Below, one piece after another: positions 36,137 to 44,983 of a stretch of DNA of 64,000 nt. Position 1 is the first letter of the stretch. Every line of letters starts with the position of its first letter. Where the stretch lies: contig NZ_ADGQ01000060.1 in the NCBI RefSeq assembly GCF_000147675.1, forward strand, positions 62,001 to 126,000. The letters are read 5' to 3'. This stretch comes from Peptostreptococcus stomatis DSM 17678. Lineage in GTDB: Bacteria > Bacillota > Clostridia > Peptostreptococcales > Peptostreptococcaceae. The notes beneath the pieces are model-generated. The model ran no database searches. It was not told where the DNA came from and was given only the letters and a program-made list of their open reading frames with translations. The translations under genes were made by a program, and so were the position numbers.

Positions 36137-37837
36137 ATGGCAAAGGAAAATGCTGTTCTTGATAAAAAGGAACAAATGAACGAAGATTTGATAGAATTCT
36201 TTGATTTTGATGAGTTGGAGGAAAAACTCCAAAGTCAATTGGAAGAAGAATTCTCGAATTTGGAATTTCTTAAAGAGGAAAAAGAAAAAATAGGAAACCC
36301 AGATGCCTTGGGAAAGGCAATACTTGATGAGGTCTGGAAACAGTTCGGAAATCAGATTGGTTTAGATATGACCAATGAAACTTTAAACCAAAAGTATGAT
36401 AGGGAGCATCAAGACGAAACTTATAAAAATGTTGGTAAAAAGGTCATGCAAGACCCGAAATACAAAGAGGCCAATAAGGCTATGAAAGAGCAACAGCAAT
36501 CTGGCAACTTAAAAGATGAATATACAGGCAAGAATATAAATAAAAATGATGATGCAAATTTAGACCATGTGATTCCCAGAAAAGAGTTGTATGAAAATAA
36601 ACGTAGAAAACAAGCCGGAATAAATACAGAAGACCTTGCTAATAAAGATGAAAATCTCAAACCTACAAACGAATCCTTAAATAAAAGCAAAGGCGCGAAG
36701 AGTGTTGACGAGTATATCAGTGGTAGAGAGCAAAGAGAAAAAGACCTCAGAGAACAAAACGAACGTGTCAACAAAAAAATTGATGAATCTAATATGTCTG
36801 ATGTTGAAAAACGGAAGGCAAAGGAAAAGAATAACAAGCGTTTACAGGATAAACTTGATACTGATGATGAGTTGATGAAAAAAGCCTATAAAAAATCAAG
36901 TAAGTCTATAAATAAGGAAATAGCGGAAGGAGTGGCTGAAGAAACAGCAAAGAAAGCTGGAAAAGATGCCTTAAAGGAAATGGCGGTAGCAGCATTGATT
37001 TCGTTGCTTAAAGAAGTGATGAACGCATTTGTAAGGTTCTTAAAAAGTCAGGCAAAATCATTTAAGAGTTTCTGGGAAGAAATGAAAAAAGCAATTAAAT
37101 CGTTTTTTGAAAAGATAACTAATGTTTTGCAAACTGGGGCATCCAGTGTGGTCGGCACCATTGTGATCGAAATTTTTGGACCTATCGTAAGCACATTCAA
37201 AAAATTGGCAAGTCTTATTAAACAAGGCGTTTCATCTGTAATGGATGCTGTAAGATATCTTAACGATAAGGAAAATAAGAACAAACCTTTCAGCATTAAG
37301 GTGGCACAAGTCGGTAAAATAATCACCGCAAGTTTGGTTTCTGGTGGTGCAATTTTCCTTGGAGAATTATTTGAGAAACTTCTGCAATCAATTCCTGAAA
37401 TGCTGATAGAGTTACCATTGTTAGGTACTTTGGCACATGTAATAGGTATGTTTCTGGCAAGTTTGGTGAGCGGACTTGTGGGTGCGATTACCATCAACCT
37501 CATTGATATGTTTATTGCTAAAAAGCAAAAATCAGATGCACAGGCGGCTACAATAGAAAAAGGAAATCAGATTATTGCTAAACAGCATCAACTTAAAATT
37601 GTAAATGAAGTCTTGCTCGATAGAGATAAAGAAAAGGCTTGGTCTAATATTTCGGGAAGACATCAAGAAGCGGCCTCTATTATGAAGGATGCATATGGAA
37701 ACATTATGGAGGATTTTGTAGAAGATTTTTCTGAAAATGAATATTCAACAATAATATATGCAGAAGATATAATGACCAACAAGGAAATGGAAAAGGTAAG
37801 CAATGATTTAGACGATTTACTTGAAGGGATGAAGTAA
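36137..37837 (+). CDS. membrane-associated HNH nuclease-like protein
   Basis: A 566-residue protein unlike any characterised family I know. Order: acidic helical N-terminus (about 1-60); an HNH-like core with TGKNINKNDDANLDHVIPRK (Asp143-His144), then DENLKPTNESLNKSKGAK; a charged coiled coil to 260; amphipathic helices; hydrophobic helices about 320-350 and 390-470 (GKIITASLVSGGAIFLGELF, LIELPLLGTLAHVIGMFLAS, VSGLVGAITINLIDMFI); an acidic C-terminal tail (MKDAYGNIMEDFVEDFSENE). Nuclease and membrane segments in one chain suggest a membrane-tethered effector. The downstream genes are in the same orientation. RBS GGAAG. Confidence 0.65.
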   Translation: MAKENAVLDKKEQMNEDLIEFFDFDELEEKLQSQLEEEFSNLEFLKEEKEKIGNPDALGKAILDEVWKQFGNQIGLDMTNETLNQKYDREHQDETYKNVGKKVMQDPKYKEANKAMKEQQQSGNLKDEYTGKNINKNDDANLDHVIPRKELYENKRRKQAGINTEDLANKDENLKPTNESLNKSKGAKSVDEYISGREQREKDLREQNERVNKKIDESNMSDVEKRKAKEKNNKRLQDKLDTDDELMKKAYKKSSKSINKEIAEGVAEETAKKAGKDALKEMAVAALISLLKEVMNAFVRFLKSQAKSFKSFWEEMKKAIKSFFEKITNVLQTGASSVVGTIVIEIFGPIVSTFKKLASLIKQGVSSVMDAVRYLNDKENKNKPFSIKVAQVGKIITASLVSGGAIFLGELFEKLLQSIPEMLIELPLLGTLAHVIGMFLASLVSGLVGAITINLIDMFIAKKQKSDAQAATIEKGNQIIAKQHQLKIVNEVLLDRDKEKAWSNISGRHQEAASIMKDAYGNIMEDFVEDFSENEYSTIIYAEDIMTNKEMEKVSNDLDDLLEGMK

Positions 37838-37874
37838 GGAAGAAAAATCTCAGAACAGCAATGTTGTTGAAGAT

Positions 37875-38111
37875 ATGTATCAAGCGAAGAGTGAAAGAGT
37901 GCAGGCTGTTTATGAAAGCCATTCTGAAACCTGCTCTATCATGAAAGATGCATACAGTAACATTATGGAAGATTTTGTAGAAGACTTTTCAAGCAAAAAA
38001 GATGCAAATACAAAGGACGAAAATAAAGAGGTTATTATCGATAACGAATCTGTTTCGATTATGAAGGAGATTAATTCGATTTCTGATGAATTGGATGACC
38101 TGTTAAAGTAG
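37875..38111 (+). CDS. stand-alone copy of the HNH protein tail
   Basis: 78 residues whose sequence (SIMKDAYSNIMEDFVEDFSS ... ISDELDDLLK) repeats the acidic C-terminus of the HNH protein that ended 38 bases earlier (SIMKDAYGNIMEDFVEDFSE ... VSNDLDDLLEG). The frame opens after a TGA and has a poor ribosome site. It may be a leftover of tandem duplication or a small decoy/antidote peptide. Confidence 0.55.
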   Translation: MYQAKSERVQAVYESHSETCSIMKDAYSNIMEDFVEDFSSKKDANTKDENKEVIIDNESVSIMKEINSISDELDDLLK

Positions 38112-38122
38112 GGGTGTAGATT

Positions 38123-39187
38123 ATGAATGAGATAACTGTTAAAAGACATAGCTTTGAGTTGGCTAAAAATCGTTTAAAGGAGTTTTCAGAGAAAACTGAG
38201 GCTGAACTCGAAATTGATAAAGTTCGAACAGATGGTGATTTTTTTGGTCTTGGTGACCATAAGGTAACCGGAGATGAGTTGAACAGAAGATTGGAAACGA
38301 TCCAGGAGCATTTTATTGCCGTTAATACAACAAACAACAAGGTGATTAAGGAGTTTCGAGAAGTTTATAATGCATTTGATGTGCTTGATAAGGACTACAT
38401 CACAAGCATTGTTGCCAATGTTAAAGCCATAGAAAAAACCAGCAAGGATGTCAGAGTACAACAAGAAACATTGAAACAGCATAATGAAAAACTTGCAAAT
38501 CAGCAAAGTAAATTGGATGCACATCAAGCGGAAATAGAAAAAAACGTAGAAAATATCTCAAAAATTGTTACCGCATTAAAAGTTTTCAAGGAAAAACTGG
38601 AATGCTATAAGCACCTAACTGATATCGATAAAATTTGGAATGATTGCAAGAGTATACAGAACGAAATCAGAGTAGTGTCAGATAGCATTACAAAGCTTTC
38701 CAAGAAAACAACAGAAGATATTGCAACAGCTAATAATAAAAATAAGGCTTTATCAGATCAGGTAAATAGAGATATTCTTACTCTTCGTAAAGAAGCAAAA
38801 TCGTTTAAAAAATTATTTTCTGATTTGTCTGAAAAACTTGAATCCACTTCAAATTTATTATATAGTCAGATTTCTGTAATAAAGGAAATAGATTTATTTA
38901 CAGAACAATTAAAAAAACTCACTCACATTGATGATGTCGATGGTATGTGGAACAATGTCGAAGAACATACATCTAAACTCATAGAATTTGAAAAAAGAGA
39001 CGAAGAACTTGCTGATGCTATTCAGAAAAATAAGGAAGAAGTAAATGAGAATATTGTGGTAACGGTACAGGCGACAAATGCAGCTATTGAGACTTTAACA
39101 AAGAAAGTTAAATATGCGTACTGGATTGGCGGAGGAGCTGTAGGCTTGGCAATAATTGAGTTTATTTTGATTCTGGTGAGAAGGTGA
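38123..39187 (+). CDS. tail-anchored coiled-coil protein
   Basis: A 354-residue protein, almost all charged helices (about 90-320 predicted coiled coil: VRVQQETLKQHNEKLANQQS and so on), with one C-terminal membrane segment (YAYWIGGGAVGLAIIEFILI) and a short positive end (LVRR). A pair of similar units (HLTDIDKIWNDCKSIQ and LTHIDDVDGMWNNVEEH) suggests an internal repeat. It is 1-2 bases from the AAA+ gene, and both stand after the HNH gene. It may scaffold the other two at the membrane. Function unknown. Confidence 0.65.
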   Translation: MNEITVKRHSFELAKNRLKEFSEKTEAELEIDKVRTDGDFFGLGDHKVTGDELNRRLETIQEHFIAVNTTNNKVIKEFREVYNAFDVLDKDYITSIVANVKAIEKTSKDVRVQQETLKQHNEKLANQQSKLDAHQAEIEKNVENISKIVTALKVFKEKLECYKHLTDIDKIWNDCKSIQNEIRVVSDSITKLSKKTTEDIATANNKNKALSDQVNRDILTLRKEAKSFKKLFSDLSEKLESTSNLLYSQISVIKEIDLFTEQLKKLTHIDDVDGMWNNVEEHTSKLIEFEKRDEELADAIQKNKEEVNENIVVTVQATNAAIETLTKKVKYAYWIGGGAVGLAIIEFILILVRR

Positions 39188-39191
39188 TATG

Positions 39192-40310
39192 ATGGATAAG
39201 TATGGTAAAGCATTATTTAACAATGCTTCTAAATTGGATGCTGTTACAGATGCTTGTGGTGAAATTACAAAGTTGGCAACAGCAATTGTGGATGAACACA
39301 GCAAGTCGGCTACCATTACATTGCTTAAAAGAATATCTGAATCTGTGGACAATCCGAAATACAAAATTGAGGTTACACGAGCAGCACAGCTTGTTAACTC
39401 CAGTTTGATTGAATTTTATGGTTATACCACAATTCAAGGTATATGCAAACCGACCACGGATGCGGGCGAAGATAAGAGAACGCTTCAAGAGTTGTTAGAT
39501 GAATTGGATGCCCTTATTGGTTTGGAAAAAGTAAAGAATAAAGTGCAAGATTTGATAGTGTATCAAAAGGTTCAAAAGTTGCGTAGAGAGAAAAATCTCC
39601 ACTCAACAAAGAATACCTTGCATCTAGCATTCACGGGTAATCCTGGAACGGGAAAAACAACAGTTGCAAGAATCGTAGGTAGAATTTATAAGAGAATTGG
39701 GTTGCTTTCAAAAGGACATTTTGTTGAAGTTTCAAGAACAGACCTCATTGCAGGATATCAAGGGCAAACAGCACTTAAGGTCAAAAAAGTTATTGAACAA
39801 GCTAAAGGTGGCGTTCTGTTTATCGATGAAGCTTATAGCATCACGGAAAATGACCATTCCGATTCTTATGGTAGAGAGTGTTTGACAGAATTAACGAAGG
39901 CTTTAGAAGACTACAGAGATGATCTGGTTGTGATTGTTGCTGGATATACTGAGCCTATGAATAAATTTTTTGAGTCCAATCCTGGATTAAAATCTCGTTT
40001 TAATACATTTATAGAGTTTGATGACTATAGTTCTTCTGAGATGGATAAAATTTTGATTTCCATGTGCCAAAGAAACGATTATGTTCTAGATGATGAAGCT
40101 AAAGAAAAAATCCACTTGTATTTTGAACAGCAAATTTTATCGAAGGAGGAGAACTTTGCAAACGGCAGGTTAGCAAGAAACCTGTATGATAATTTGGTTA
40201 TGAATCATGCAAGACGAGTAGTAAAAGTAGATACTCCAAGCAGTGTTGATTTATCAACCATTAAAGCCGAAGATTTCAATTTTGAATATAGTAAAGTGGA
40301 AGATAATTGA
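39192..40310 (+). CDS. CbbX/SpoVK-type AAA+ ATPase
   Basis: A 372-residue protein (from ATG 39192; another ATG at 39189). After a ~95-residue helical N-terminus, the CbbX/SpoVK-type domain: LDELDALIGLEKVKNKVQDL, Walker A GNPGTGKTT at about 149-157, Walker B GGVLFIDEAYSI, sensor 1 VIVAGYTEPMNKF, the arginine finger region LKSRFNTFIEF, and sensor 2 GRLARNLYDN. Members remodel partner proteins (RuBisCO activase CbbX, EccA of type VII secretion). Here the partners are presumably the HNH and coiled-coil proteins upstream. Starts about 4 bases after the preceding stop. Confidence 0.88.
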   Translation: MDKYGKALFNNASKLDAVTDACGEITKLATAIVDEHSKSATITLLKRISESVDNPKYKIEVTRAAQLVNSSLIEFYGYTTIQGICKPTTDAGEDKRTLQELLDELDALIGLEKVKNKVQDLIVYQKVQKLRREKNLHSTKNTLHLAFTGNPGTGKTTVARIVGRIYKRIGLLSKGHFVEVSRTDLIAGYQGQTALKVKKVIEQAKGGVLFIDEAYSITENDHSDSYGRECLTELTKALEDYRDDLVVIVAGYTEPMNKFFESNPGLKSRFNTFIEFDDYSSSEMDKILISMCQRNDYVLDDEAKEKIHLYFEQQILSKEENFANGRLARNLYDNLVMNHARRVVKVDTPSSVDLSTIKAEDFNFEYSKVEDN

Positions 40311-40492
40311 CATATTCCTGCAAACGGTTCGAACACAAAAAAGGCTGTGGACTTGTTCCAATAAACGGTGAAATAGTCAAGACAATCAATCGTATCGAGC
40401 CATGTTGAGACAGTAGCGTTTATTGTCCAAACTAGATGTCGAGATGTAAATGATCCAGTGGACACTGTGTTTAAGGCACTAGGGTGGAATAG
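40311..40492. other. intergenic, likely decayed 5' part of a WYL gene
   Basis: No intact frame. Stretches such as FKALGWNRCLL in the frame preceding the WYL tail hint at older coding sequence. Confidence 0.4.
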
Positions 40493-40630
40493 ATGTCTAT
40501 TACAAAAAAAGAAGAGGGCACATTTCTTCTGCAGATAAAGGGGAAGAATACTATGTTTTATTGGGCATTGCAGTATGGACCGTATGTTGAAGTTTTGAAA
40601 CCGGAAGGTTTAAGAAATCGGTTCAAATAA
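40493..40630 (+). pseudogene. WYL-domain regulator, 3' remnant (WYL copy 2)
   Basis: A frame of 45 codons, MSITKKEEGTFLLQIKGKNT then FYWALQYGPYVEVLKPEGLR and NRFK, the end of a WYL regulator. Bases 40552-40630 match 36025-36100. WYL proteins often regulate defence islands; this remnant and its twin suggest the cassette moved in or duplicated through the tail of such a gene. Confidence 0.75.
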
Positions 40631-40724
40631 GCTATTTTTGAATTGAACAATAAGTATAAAAAATGATTACGGATAATTTTATTTCTATCAACTTAAGTTT
40701 GAAAGTAGAAAAGGGGGATTCAAG

Positions 40725-41564
40725 ATGAAGGTAATATTGAGTAGGAAGGGTTTTGATAGTGCTAATGGTGGTATACCTAGCCCGATATTTGAAGATGATA
40801 CAATGCTGTCATTTCCAATTCCGAGTAAGGATCGTGAGATGGATAAAATTGCATATAATGAATTGACCTATAATGGGGTTCTGTTATATAAGATACTTAA
40901 AGATCTTGGCTATAGTGGTGATGAATGCTGTCACCTTGATCCAGACCTGGATATTACAAGAAGAGTAGATCCAGTTGCAGGGTGGAAACCTGCATTTGGG
41001 CAAATAAATCAGTCTGCATCATATCTGTTAAATAATAAGATAGACGAAGGTGACTTGTTTTTGTTTTTTGGTAACTTTAGGCATGTTGTTGAGAGCGATG
41101 GAAAATATAAGTTTGCACGCAGAAATAAAAATTCAGAAGATCCATACTATGGTAGAGAAATGCAGGCTATATGGGGATATCTTCAGGTTGGAAAAGTCAT
41201 TTCAGAAGCTGAAGAGCAAAAGGAATTTTTCTGGCACCCACATGCTTGTAATAAACGGATATTTGGAAACAACAATCTGATATTTACAGCTGCGGAGCAT
41301 CTGTCATTTGCACCGGATATGCCCGGATGTGGGATTTTTTCTTATAATGAAAAAAGAGTACTTTCAATGCCTGGAAAACCCAAGGCAACCTGGAAGAAGG
41401 AGAAGGCATATGATGTAGACAATATAAATGAGATAAACAATAGGAAGAGTAAACGCAAGAATTCAGCCAAAGACCCGGAAGGAATTTATTATGCAGGAAT
41501 ATGGCAGGAATTGGTTCTGAAGGATAATAAAGAGTCGAAAGATTGGGTTAAGAGAATATTCTGA
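40725..41564 (+). CDS. Nmad3-like nucleotide modification-associated protein
   Basis: A 279-residue protein. MKVILSRKGFDSANGGIPSP, FEDDTMLSFPIPS, CCHLDPDLD, WKPAFGQINQSASYLLN, GDLFLFFGNFRHV and SFAPDMPGCGIF match the Nmad3 family (nucleotide modification associated domain 3). Members were first noticed near modified-DNA systems and often occur in defence or phage loci; biochemical role is open. RBS AAGGGGG. It is the first gene after the HNH/AAA+ cassette and may belong to it functionally or be a separate insertion. Confidence 0.75.
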   Translation: MKVILSRKGFDSANGGIPSPIFEDDTMLSFPIPSKDREMDKIAYNELTYNGVLLYKILKDLGYSGDECCHLDPDLDITRRVDPVAGWKPAFGQINQSASYLLNNKIDEGDLFLFFGNFRHVVESDGKYKFARRNKNSEDPYYGREMQAIWGYLQVGKVISEAEEQKEFFWHPHACNKRIFGNNNLIFTAAEHLSFAPDMPGCGIFSYNEKRVLSMPGKPKATWKKEKAYDVDNINEINNRKSKRKNSAKDPEGIYYAGIWQELVLKDNKESKDWVKRIF

Positions 41565-41627
41565 TGTACAGAATAATGTACATGAATTCTTGTGTACTGA
41601 TTTTTAAATGAAGAGGAGGTATAGATT

Positions 41628-42271
41628 GTGTTTTTTAATGAAGAAGAATTAAAAGTAGCTGAGGACCTGGCTTGGAAGATGCTTGATGGATGAACCATGC
41701 TTATATGCCAAACTTAATGGATTATGCACATTTTTATTACAAAGGACAGATCATTTTTGATCCATGGATGAATGAAAAGTCACAGGGATTACTTTGGCCA
41801 GATCACGAGAGCAAAGAAACCTCTGTTAATCCGGTTGAGTATTATGGACATAAAACAATAGAAAATTATATAGTTAATTTATTTATGCTTAGACCGGAAT
41901 GGGCACCTGAAATTACAGAAAAAATCAAGAAAAATTTGGGAGCTAATGGTAGATTATCATGGATAACATTCACTATGCCAATTGAGGTTTATATTGCTAT
42001 GTCAGATGAACAAGCTGAGGAAGAAAAGGGAGTAGTTTGTATTGAAAGTGGAATGCCTGATTCTAGTAGAATATATTTGGAAATGGTAAAGCTTCCGCCG
42101 GAGTTAGTTACAATAGTTAAGAATGGATGGGAGCGAGAAATATTTTTTAGAAAAAAGAATGCTAAGAAAATTTTTGAGCTGCTTTATCCAGATGGTATAA
42201 GGTTCGACTACAAAAAGGCTTTAAATAGAATTAATGGTGAGAAAGTTAGACTGATAGGTTGGGGAGATTAG
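41628..42271 (+). CDS. unknown protein, probably one gene with a frameshift or coupled pair
   Basis: GTG 41628 with AGGAGG starts FFNEEELKVAEDLAWKMLDG and stops at 41691, where ATG 41690 (ATGA overlap) begins a 193-residue frame: NHAYMPNLMDYAHFYYKGQI, FDPWMNEKSQGLLWPDHESK, then a strand-rich part to VRLIGWGD. The good ribosome site belongs to the first frame, and the second has none, so either translation is coupled or one indel split a single gene. I know no family; the acidic, compact style resembles immunity proteins of polymorphic toxin loci. Confidence 0.55.
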
Positions 42272-42318
42272 TTTGAGAAAATGGACTGAAGAGGAATTGT
42301 TTAATGAGTTATCTTCAA

Positions 42319-42624
42319 TCTGATGATTATGCTTTACATCACGTTGAAATACGTCCCAGGTAATTGATACACAAGATGAAGTGATTCAGGGAATTAGAGA
42401 TGCTAAATTTATAATGAGGGCAGTTATTGAATGGTTTTTATTTATCAAGAGTTCTTAGCGAAAAAGAAGCAAGGATTAAATGTAAGAATAATAGTTTCGC
42501 AGGAAGACTCAAATAAAAATATGATTTCAAAAATGAAGAAACCTTAGCCACTGCACTTGATTATGAACTTGTAACAAAGTTTGCTAAGGAGTTTATGGAA
42601 TTATATAATGGGTTTTATTTTTAA
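42319..42624 (+). pseudogene. PLD-like nuclease gene, second decayed copy
   Basis: DNA closely follows 27114-27611 but with deletions: ATGATTATGCTTTACATCACG at 42323, the stretch around AAGAAGCAAGGATTAAATG and the final ATGGAATTATATAATGGG. The HKD motif segment itself is deleted. It is preceded by a 16-codon stub of another gene (MRKWTEEELFNELSSI at 42272). Confidence 0.75.
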
Positions 42625-42656
42625 GCAAAGAAAAATTAGAAGTTGGAGGTAAGTAG

Positions 42657-43274
42657 TTGAAAGAAAATCGAGCGGATTTTAGCAATATAAAATCATTTGA
42701 AGAATTTAACAGATACTATTGGTATCGAGAAGAGCTTTCGCAAATTTGTAAGTCTCTTGGATTAGAATACAGAGGTACAAAACAGGAGCTGAATCATATT
42801 ATAGAACAATATTTTAAGGGAAATAGAATAGAAAAGTCTGTAAGAAAAGTAAACAAAAGACAAGCCGAAGCGATAACCTTAAATACGCCATTGCTTGAAT
42901 GTGGCTTTTCCTTTAACCAAAAATTTCGAGAGTATTTTTCGGTTGTAACAGGCGTAGATCCATTTAAATTTAATGCTGACATGGCTACAGCTTGGCGAAA
43001 AGTAAAAGCTGAGAATGACTTAAACTTTACAATTCAAGATATGCTGAAAGTATACTATGGTGAGTCAGACTATGCTAAGTATGATCATTCAGTTTGTCAA
43101 TGGAATCAATTCTTAAAGGACTTTTGCTCAGATGAATTTAGCGATTTTTATTCTAATAAGTTAAAAGTTGCTGCTATTCTATGGAAAGAAGTCAGAGATT
43201 CAACAAATGAAAAAATCTATTCAAGACAACTTCTGGATGAGTATAGATACAAAATAGAGGAGCATCAAAAATAA
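42657..43274 (+). CDS. SAP-domain DNA-binding-like protein
   Basis: A 205-residue protein starting from TTG 42657, 7 bases after GGAGG. The N-terminal SAP-like motif reads ELSQICKSLGLEYRGTKQEL followed by NHIIEQYFKGN; the C-terminal half (YFSVVTGVDPFKFNADMATA, WNQFLKDFCSDEFSDFYSNK) matches the conserved companion domain of SAP/DUF6434 proteins in Firmicutes. It is likely DNA-binding, role unknown. Confidence 0.75.
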   Translation: MKENRADFSNIKSFEEFNRYYWYREELSQICKSLGLEYRGTKQELNHIIEQYFKGNRIEKSVRKVNKRQAEAITLNTPLLECGFSFNQKFREYFSVVTGVDPFKFNADMATAWRKVKAENDLNFTIQDMLKVYYGESDYAKYDHSVCQWNQFLKDFCSDEFSDFYSNKLKVAAILWKEVRDSTNEKIYSRQLLDEYRYKIEEHQK

Positions 43275-43286
43275 ACAAATCCCAGT

Positions 43287-43345
43287 TTGTCGAGGTAATA
43301 TCTTTTAACGATAACCTTATGCAATCGTTAAATAGTTTAGTAGAT
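43287..43345. repeat. hairpin repeat copy shared with 34.2 kb
   Basis: CCAGTTTGTCGAGGTAATAT and CTTTTAACGATAACCTTATG repeat the sequence at 34222-34263, then the arm diverges (CAATCGTTAAATAG). The same bases follow two unrelated genes, an exact recombination scar. Confidence 0.8.
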
Positions 43346-43466
43346 ATGTTTTCGTATACAGACGGGATGTAATGTTATGAGACATATGTTACAGATATAA
43401 AAAAAGAGAGATACTTTAATATAATAGTTATTACCGACAAAACAATATCAAAAAGGAGTATCTCTC

Positions 43467-43768
43467 ATGAAAAGTATAACAGAAGAAATGCGTTTTCTCC
43501 AATGTTTATGTGAATATGCTATTAAGTATGGAGTAACTCAAGTAGCAAGATGGTATCATATCAATAGGCAGTTTGTATACCGTCAATTAAAAAATATGAT
43601 AGAGATGTACGAAGTCTTGCATTAAAATCAAGAAAACCGCACAAGAACCCAAATGCACATAATGAGGAAGAACTTGACTTAATTCGGCGTATGCTCAATT
43701 GTAATGATATATATTGTCTTGCAGAAGTATATGTAAGATGTAAGAGAAATGGATCCACAAGAAGTTAA
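43467..43768 (+). pseudogene. IS481/IS3-like transposase 5' remnant, frameshifted
   Basis: From ATG 43467: EMRFLQCLCEYAIKYGVTQV, ARWYHINRQFVYRQLK, a helix-turn-helix of integrase-type transposases. A frameshift near 43590 is needed to continue into YDRDVRSLALKSRKPHKNPN and EEELDLIRRML. The DDE core is missing after 43768. Confidence 0.7.
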
Positions 43769-43900
43769 AGATAAATTTTTTGGATATAGGTCCCTACTTT
43801 TTCGAACAGTTTAAATAAAGGATGCATTACTTTTGACGAAAATCTCAGCAGTTAATACTGTATATTTGAGTTAATTTAAAGAGTTTTTACTGTAAATATA

Positions 43901-43929
43901 TTGATATAATCGATTTGCTTTGATACAAT
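43901..43929 (+). promoter_or_regulatory. promoter of the HAD-like gene
   Basis: TTGATA (43901-43906), 17 bases, TACAAT (43924-43929). AGGAGG and the start ATG follow at 43956-43966. Confidence 0.6.
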
Positions 43930-43965
43930 TAAGAAAAATAATAATTATATTTTTAGGAGGATTTT

Positions 43966-44880
43966 ATGGCGAATATAATTGCAATAGTTTGGGATTTTGA
44001 TAAAACTCTAGTTAATGGATATATGCAAGAGCCTATATTTGAAGAGTATGGGTATGATGCTACACAATTTTGGAAAGAGGTTAATTCGTTGCCAGAAAAG
44101 TATTTAAAGGAACAAAATGTTAGAGTTAATCCTGATACAATATATTTAAATCACTTTATAAAGCTTGCAAAAAATCGAATTTTCGAGGGTTTAAATAATG
44201 AGAAATTAAAATCACTTGGGGAAAAATTGAAATTTTATAATGGTGTACCAGAAATATTTGAGAGTACAAAGAAGGCTATTGAAGATAACTCTTTATATCA
44301 AGCTCATGATATAAAGGTTGAACATTATATTGTAAGTACTGGAATGAGTCAAATAATCAAGGGGTCAAAGGTCATTGATTATGTCGAAGATGTTTGGGGG
44401 TGTGAATTAATTTAAGGCGAAGATAATGAAGGAAATTCATGCATTAGTGAGCTGGGGTACACAATAGATAATACTAGTAAAACTAGAGCATTGTTTGAAA
44501 TAAATAAAGGTGTTAATAAAGAAGGTGTTTCTGATGTTAATTTAAAAATTCCTGAAGAATTAAGAAGAGTACCTTTTGTTAACATGGTGTATGTCGCAGA
44601 TGGACCTAGTGATATTCCGGCTTTTTCTCTTGTAAATAAAAATGAGGGAGCAACATTTGCTATTTATCCTAAGGGTGATATAAAAGCAATGAAACAAGTT
44701 GAACAACTACGTTCAGATAATAGAATAAACATGTATGCAGAAGCGGATTATAGTGAGGGGACTACAGCTCATATGTGGCTAATAAATAAAATAACAGAGT
44801 TTGCAGATCGAATTGTGAAGGAAGAAAAACAAAAATTGGCAAAATATACGGATGTAAACACACCCAAACATTTAATATAA
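43966..44880 (+). pseudogene. HAD-superfamily phosphatase with one in-frame stop
   Basis: A single 304-codon frame interrupted only by TAA at 44413. Motif I is IVWDFDKTLVNG; motif III/IV region VYVADGPSDIPAFSLVNK. Between the two, FYNGVPEIFESTKKAIEDN and YIVSTGMSQII carry motif II (Ser/Thr). Apart from the stop the gene looks healthy, with promoter, AGGAGG and all motifs, so decay is recent or the base is an error. Confidence 0.8.
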
Positions 44881-44889
44881 ATTTAAAAG

Positions 44890-44953
44890 GTTGCATAATA
44901 TTTAGTGCTAGTAAGCGAAAAAGATTATCTTTCAATGCTAAATATTATACAAC
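44890..44953 (+). promoter_or_regulatory. long stem-loop upstream of the membrane gene
   Basis: GTTGCATAATATTTAG (44890-44905) pairs with CTAAATATTATACAAC (44938-44953) with one mismatch; the 32-base loop contains AAAGATTATCTTT, itself palindromic. Could be a terminator-free structural element, a small MITE or an attenuator. Confidence 0.55.
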
Positions 44954-44983
44954 TATAATCTAATAATAGAAAGGGAGGTTTTT

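Larger units (their letters stand above)
43346..43965. other. transposase remnant and promoter region
   Basis: Besides the pseudogene at 43467 this stretch holds an inverted repeat GAGAGATACT/AGTATCTCTC around its ribosome site and, for the next gene, a promoter at 43901-43929. Confidence 0.5.

Noticed and set aside
36421-36837. 138-codon reverse-strand frame inside the HNH gene
   Set aside because: Leu/Ser/Phe-rich shadow of a lysine/glutamate-rich gene; no start signals.
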